Source: Planctomycetota bacterium (GTDB taxonomy: Bacteria; Planctomycetota; Phycisphaerae; WQYP01). From it: DNA of 9,780 nucleotides. The stretch covers positions 1 through 9,780 of the forward strand of contig JAMDCX010000110.1 in NCBI GenBank assembly GCA_023489375.1, in the 5' to 3' direction. How positions within the stretch are numbered: the first letter of the stretch is position 1; the number at the start of each line of letters is the position of its first letter. A program made the position numbers and the translations under genes. Of this stretch, positions 7,366 through 9,780 are shown piece after piece. Under the pieces are notes generated by a model. The model saw only the letters and a program-made list of their open reading frames with translations, had not been told where the DNA came from and did not search any database.

Positions 7366-7420
7366 TCATGGTCGTTCCTCCGCGGCCTCGGTTGTAAATA
7401 TCAATAAACAATGAGCAATG
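7345..7420. repeat. Imperfect 19-bp inverted repeat enclosing module 2, copy 2
   Basis: CATTACTCATTATTCATTG (7345-7363) and CAATAAACAATGAGCAATG (7402-7420) are inverted copies with 16 of 19 positions matching. The enclosed DNA contains module 2 (7373-7414; core CGTTCCTCCGCGGCCTCGG), the counterpart of 214-248. In this copy module 2 follows module 1; near the window start it precedes it. Confidence 0.5.
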
Positions 7421-7462
7421 CCGCACCTATAACCTGTATACCATTTACAGACAGAAGAAGCG

Positions 7463-7508
7463 GAACCTGCGTCAACAATGTCCTATTTCATCGGGCGGGT
7501 TCTTTTTT
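7463..7508 (+). terminator. Possible rho-independent terminator downstream of polA
   Basis: GAACCTGC (7463-7470) pairs with GCGGGTTC (7495-7502) with one G-T wobble, followed directly by six T residues (7503-7508). A purine-rich stretch precedes the stem. The loop of 24 nt is longer than usual and the hairpin is about 250 nt past the polA stop, so it is plausible but not certain as the polA terminator. Confidence 0.5.
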
Positions 7509-7571
7509 GCGTGGTTTACAGTTCATGTATTTTAGAAACCACATTATTTCTTTTTTGCTCTTATTAGCCTA

Positions 7572-7600
7572 TGAACGGTTAACAAAATAATAACCGTTCA
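7572..7600. repeat. Perfect 10-bp inverted repeat TGAACGGTTA/TAACCGTTCA
   Basis: The arms 7572-7581 and 7591-7600 are perfectly complementary across a 9-nt A-rich loop. They carry the AACCGTTCAC core shared with 9-40 and 7691-7728. The unit may be a hairpin repeat or a dyad binding site. It lies well upstream of the AAA promoter. Confidence 0.55.
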
Positions 7601-7616
7601 CGAAGGGTCTTACTGG

Positions 7617-7633
7617 GCAGGCTGGAAGCCTGC
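7617..7633. other. Perfect 7-bp hairpin GCAGGCT/AGCCTGC
   Basis: GCAGGCT (7617-7623) and AGCCTGC (7627-7633) form a perfect stem with a 3-nt loop. There is no T tract on the + strand. It lies among the GTAACCGTTCAC-type repeats and looks like a REP-like intergenic element. Confidence 0.5.
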
Positions 7634-7690
7634 ACCACAAGAGGTGCCCCCTTCTTTGAGGTACGCCGGAGCTGCCAAACTTAGGCTCAT

Positions 7691-7728
7691 CGTAACCGTT
7701 CTCGGTTATGGCCCCGTGAACGGTTACG
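7691..7728 (-). repeat. GTAACYGTTCACGG palindromic repeat, copy 2 (inverted)
   Basis: CGTAACCGTTCTCGG (7691-7705) pairs with CCGTGAACGGTTACG (7714-7728), 14 of 15 complementary, with an 8-nt loop. Read on the minus strand it matches 9-40 of this window. GGCTCATCG occurs as a direct repeat at both edges (7684-7692 and 7728-7736). A partial further unit, CCGTGAGCGGTTACAG, follows at 7743-7758. Confidence 0.65.
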
Positions 7729-7841
7729 GCTCATCGGCATGGCCGTGAGCGGTTACAGAAAATAGTATCATATCATTGTATACTATTCGTTGGGAAATAA
7801 AATATGAGTGTATATGTGGCTGTGGGCTGTAAAAAATAAAG

Positions 7842-7870
7842 TTGACGGTGCAAATCGAACCAAGTAGAGT
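7842..7870 (+). promoter_or_regulatory. Sigma-70-like promoter for the AAA-TOPRIM unit
   Basis: TTGACG (7842-7847, 5 of 6 to consensus) and TAGAGT (7865-7870, 4 of 6) are separated by exactly 17 nt. Transcription would start near 7877, giving a leader of about 50 nt before the ATG at 7930. This placement argues against the upstream TTG at 7873 as the translation start. Confidence 0.5.
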
Positions 7871-7929
7871 CATTGTATCGTGAAACGCCGGGTGAAGCGG
7901 CCACAAGCGGTCGGATAGCAGGGAATGTA

Positions 7930-9027
7930 ATGATAAAGACCATAGAAATAGATCAATTTCGCGGCATTCAGCAGTTGAAGCTCGATGGCCTGCGGAAGTT
8001 GAATATTATCGTTGGACCAAGCGCCTCCGGGAAAACGGCGCTGTTGGAGGCCTTGCGACTGGCAATAGGCGCAACGCCGCAAACGGCCTTCAATTTGGTA
8101 AATCGCGGGATGCCCAACTTCCCTATACTACCCAATCCGTCCCGAGAGCAGTTCGAATCATTATGGAGTTCGTTGTTTTTTAATTTCAGGACTGATACAG
8201 AAATAAATTTGAAAGTCATCGATTCAACCGATCGTACTGCGCAACTCACAATATTCTTCGACCAATCAAAAGCATTGGTAGCTACACAATCAGCCCTTTC
8301 TCTTTCCGGTACCGCATCAAGTTCTTCAGCAGGGCAACCCTCCATCCCACCCGCCATTGCGCCACTCACGTTTAAGCGAAAGCCGTTCACCGGACCGGAG
8401 ACTACGCTGCACGCAACGGTAAATCCCAATGGCCAACTTCAGTTTGAGCAGGGTGGCGAGCTGGGCTCAATAGTTGATTTTTTATCTCCAATATGGCAGA
8501 CCAATCCCCAACAGATAGCGGCGCTATTTTCTCAATTGAGTATCGCCAATAAAACCGACGGTATCGTTGAGGCGTTAAAAGAGCAGTTTCCTCAAATAAC
8601 GGGCCTTTCTGTGCAGTCGCCGACCTATTTGCCGGCCCTTTATGCCACCCTGAAACATGTGGCCAGGCAAATGCCGCTGGCCATGGTATCATCCGGGATC
8701 AACAAATTCGTTTCCCTTTTACTGGCGGTGGAAACCGCTGGCAGTGGAGTGTTATTGGTCGATGAAGTTGAAAACGGGATATACTACCAGACGATGCCGA
8801 AGCTATGGAACTTGCTTCGCAGTTCCGCTAACCAGGCTTCGGCGCAATTGTTCCTTACGACACACAGTTGGGAATGCCTGAAGAGTGTTGCTCCCATGAT
8901 CGAAACGACTTCAGAAGATTTTAGCCTCATTCAAATGTACCAGGAAGATGGCAAAAGCGTGGCTAAAGTGGTTCCTGGAGAACACGCCGCTGCGGCAATT
9001 GAGGCAGGCATTGAGGTGCGGGCTTGA
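7930..9027 (+). CDS. OLD/AriA-like AAA ATPase (SMC/ABC-type head), first gene of an AAA-TOPRIM pair
   Basis: The product is 365 residues from the ATG, supported by AGGGA at 7920-7924 five bases upstream. A TTG at 7873 would add 19 residues without family features. The N-terminus reads as the typical AAA_15/AAA_21 opening (IEIDQFRGIQQLKL). The Walker A motif GPSASGKT is at 29-36. A serine-rich, probably flexible insert covers about 118-140. An ABC-signature-like SSGINKF is at 254-260, Walker B LLVDEVEN at 275-282, and the switch His in TTHS is H312. This is the arrangement of OLD-family, PtuA and AriA ATPases, which act as sensor or regulator subunits in phage defence. The C-terminus has no fused TOPRIM domain; that role probably belongs to the next gene, which overlaps by 4 nt. 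By eye the gene is more A/T-rich than polA, compatible with transfer. The function is inferred from family and context. Confidence 0.85.
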   Translation: MIKTIEIDQFRGIQQLKLDGLRKLNIIVGPSASGKTALLEALRLAIGATPQTAFNLVNRGMPNFPILPNPSREQFESLWSSLFFNFRTDTEINLKVIDSTDRTAQLTIFFDQSKALVATQSALSLSGTASSSSAGQPSIPPAIAPLTFKRKPFTGPETTLHATVNPNGQLQFEQGGELGSIVDFLSPIWQTNPQQIAALFSQLSIANKTDGIVEALKEQFPQITGLSVQSPTYLPALYATLKHVARQMPLAMVSSGINKFVSLLLAVETAGSGVLLVDEVENGIYYQTMPKLWNLLRSSANQASAQLFLTTHSWECLKSVAPMIETTSEDFSLIQMYQEDGKSVAKVVPGEHAAAAIEAGIEVRA

Positions 9028-9602
9028 GATCAAATCCGATTCTGTTGGAACATCAATTCACTCTTCTCTGCGAAGGTGCGGCCGACCAGAATTTTTTTCT
9101 GAAACTACTCGAAATGCGGGGAGGCTATCCGCCCTTTAACTGCCTCGATCCCAAAGAGCATCATGGGGCCACCAATTTTAACAATATGCTTAAGGCGATA
9201 CAGGGCGATCAAAAATCTTTTTCCCGCCAGAAGGGCGTCTTAATTCTTGCCGATAGTGCTTCCGATCCTCAAGCCACTTTCCAGAATATATGTGATCAGG
9301 TGCAACGTGCTGGGAATTTCCCAGTACCGACGAGTCTTTCCGCCACGGCATTCCCTGACCCGGCCAAAAATGCCGGCATGCCGGCTGTATGTATCATTCT
9401 TTTACCAACGGATACGCAACCAGGCTGCCTGGAGACATTATGTGTTAAAGTGCTCCTTGAGCAATACCCATGGGCGGCGCCATGTCTGAACAATTACCTC
9501 AGTTGCGACCAGATAACCGCCTTTAAATGGCCCGTGGAAAAACGCGACAAGGCCCGATACCATTGCCTGGTAGTACTACAACGCTATAAAAGCTCAAGTT
9601 AA
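9024..9602 (+). CDS. Small TOPRIM-like protein (DUF3226-like), putative effector partner of the AAA ATPase
   Basis: The product is 192 residues from a TTG that overlaps the previous stop (TTGA). GAGGT at 9013-9017 lies 6 nt upstream, and an in-frame TGA at 9012 excludes an earlier start. The N-terminal strand and acidic residue LLCEGAADQNF (14-24, E17), the segment GVLILADSASDP (71-82, D77 and D81) and the later IILLPTDTQPGCLETL (124-139, E137) follow the order of TOPRIM motifs and resemble DUF3226 proteins. TOPRIM domains bind Mg and cut or join nucleic acid phosphodiesters; in PARIS and OLD systems they are the nuclease. The position expected for the second Asp of DxD is A79, so catalysis may be altered or use D81. 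The C-terminus ends abruptly at KSSS just before a transposase gene and may be shortened. I recall the family assignment from sequence patterns only. Confidence 0.65.
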   Translation: MRSNPILLEHQFTLLCEGAADQNFFLKLLEMRGGYPPFNCLDPKEHHGATNFNNMLKAIQGDQKSFSRQKGVLILADSASDPQATFQNICDQVQRAGNFPVPTSLSATAFPDPAKNAGMPAVCIILLPTDTQPGCLETLCVKVLLEQYPWAAPCLNNYLSCDQITAFKWPVEKRDKARYHCLVVLQRYKSSS

Positions 9603-9625
9603 TGAGGGCAACTTACCGATGAAGT

Positions 9626-9650
9626 CTTTCAGGAGCCGTATTTCTGAAAG
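9626..9650 (+). promoter_or_regulatory. Hairpin masking the transposase ribosome binding site
   Basis: CTTTCAG (9626-9632) and CTGAAAG (9644-9650) are perfect inverted repeats with an 11-nt loop. The right arm overlaps the AAAGGAA ribosome binding site (9647-9653) of the transposase gene. Such fold-back structures are known in some insertion sequences to block translation from read-through transcripts; that role here is inference. Confidence 0.45.
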
Positions 9651-9660
9651 GAACCCCGGC

Positions 9661-9780
9661 ATGGAAGCTGAAGCGATATTGAGAATTCGACCGGCGTTGA
9701 CACATTATCTGCACCAGTACGACGATTGTTTCGGTCGCCGCACAGCGCGACGGCATATCAACACCTACGTGGAAGGTCAA
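9661..9780 (+). CDS. IS701-like DDE transposase, 5' end only (runs off the window)
   Basis: Forty codons are present before the window ends. The residues HYLHQYDDCFGRRTARRH (about 15-32) followed by a YVEGQ pattern recall the N-terminus of IS701-type transposases (DDE_5 superfamily), where an F/Y-x-DCFGRRxTR segment precedes the first catalytic region. The catalytic residues lie outside the window. AAAGGAA at 9647-9653 is 7 nt before the ATG. An in-frame ATG at 9619 would extend the protein by 14 residues, but it has no ribosome binding site that I can see. The gene starts 58 nt after the TOPRIM stop. TTAA (9599-9602) fits a YTAR target, which would put the left end of the IS at about 9603; this cannot be confirmed without the right end. 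Confidence 0.7.
   Translation, partial: MEAEAILRIRPALTHYLHQYDDCFGRRTARRHINTYVEGQ

Larger units (their letters stand above)
7211..7929. other. Repeat-rich non-coding region between polA and the AAA gene
   Basis: No gene is supported across these roughly 720 bases. The region holds a second copy of the dispersed modules seen near the window start, a terminator-like hairpin, several palindromic GTAACCGTTCAC-type units and the promoter of the AAA-TOPRIM unit, each listed separately. Short open frames here translate the repeats themselves and show no family resemblance. Confidence 0.6.

Noticed and set aside
7214..7414. 66-residue plus-strand open frame after polA
   Set aside because: It translates the dispersed repeat modules, with no family similarity that I recognise.
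9..7758. CRISPR array made of the GTAACCGTTCAC repeats
   Set aside because: Copies are few, palindromic, variable, differently oriented and not evenly spaced, and no cas gene is present.
7873..7929. Upstream TTG start adding 19 residues to the AAA ATPase
   Set aside because: It falls at or before the predicted transcription start, has no ribosome binding site, and the family-like N-terminus begins at the ATG at 7930.

Overview
The window is bacterial chromosomal DNA of moderate GC content with every convincing gene on the + strand. It carries three blocks separated by repeat-rich intergenic DNA. No marker gene fixes the taxon. The style of the DNA polymerase I (all three domains, an IDGHAQIYRAYYA-type N-terminus) and the many hairpin/REP-like intergenic sequences make me think of a Planctomycetota/PVC-type genome, but that is a weak guess.

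Layout. Positions 1-642 are non-coding and hold hairpins and dispersed repeats. Positions 643-4125 are a tightly packed three-gene unit: a sulfide:quinone oxidoreductase (sqr), a 46-residue basic peptide with a good ribosome binding site, and a P1B-type metal ATPase of the TPCP (P1B-5) class. The ATPase start codon overlaps the stop of the small gene. Positions 4126-4348 hold a 128-bp MITE-like element with perfect 14-bp terminal inverted repeats and a 4-bp target duplication, followed by a possible promoter that would make the next mRNA leaderless. Positions 4349-7210 are polA, complete, with 5' nuclease, intact 3'-5' exonuclease and polymerase domains. Positions 7211-7929 are non-coding: second copies of the repeats seen at the window start, a terminator-like hairpin, several GTAACCGTTCAC-type palindromes, and a good sigma-70-like promoter. 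Positions 7930-9602 are a two-gene unit, an OLD/AriA-like AAA ATPase and a small TOPRIM-like protein, overlapping by 4 nt. From 9661 the 5' end of an IS701-like DDE transposase runs off the window.

How the genes may work together. The sqr unit would oxidise sulfide at the membrane and export a transition metal (Fe/Ni is the known range of the P1B-5 class), a plausible pairing in sulfidic, metal-rich habitats. The AAA-TOPRIM pair is the best candidate for an unusual system. Its organisation resembles anti-phage effectors (PARIS AriA/AriB, OLD), but both proteins are small, and the TOPRIM partner seems to lack the second Asp of its DxD motif and may be shortened at its C-terminus next to the IS. 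Function there is inference from family and layout only.
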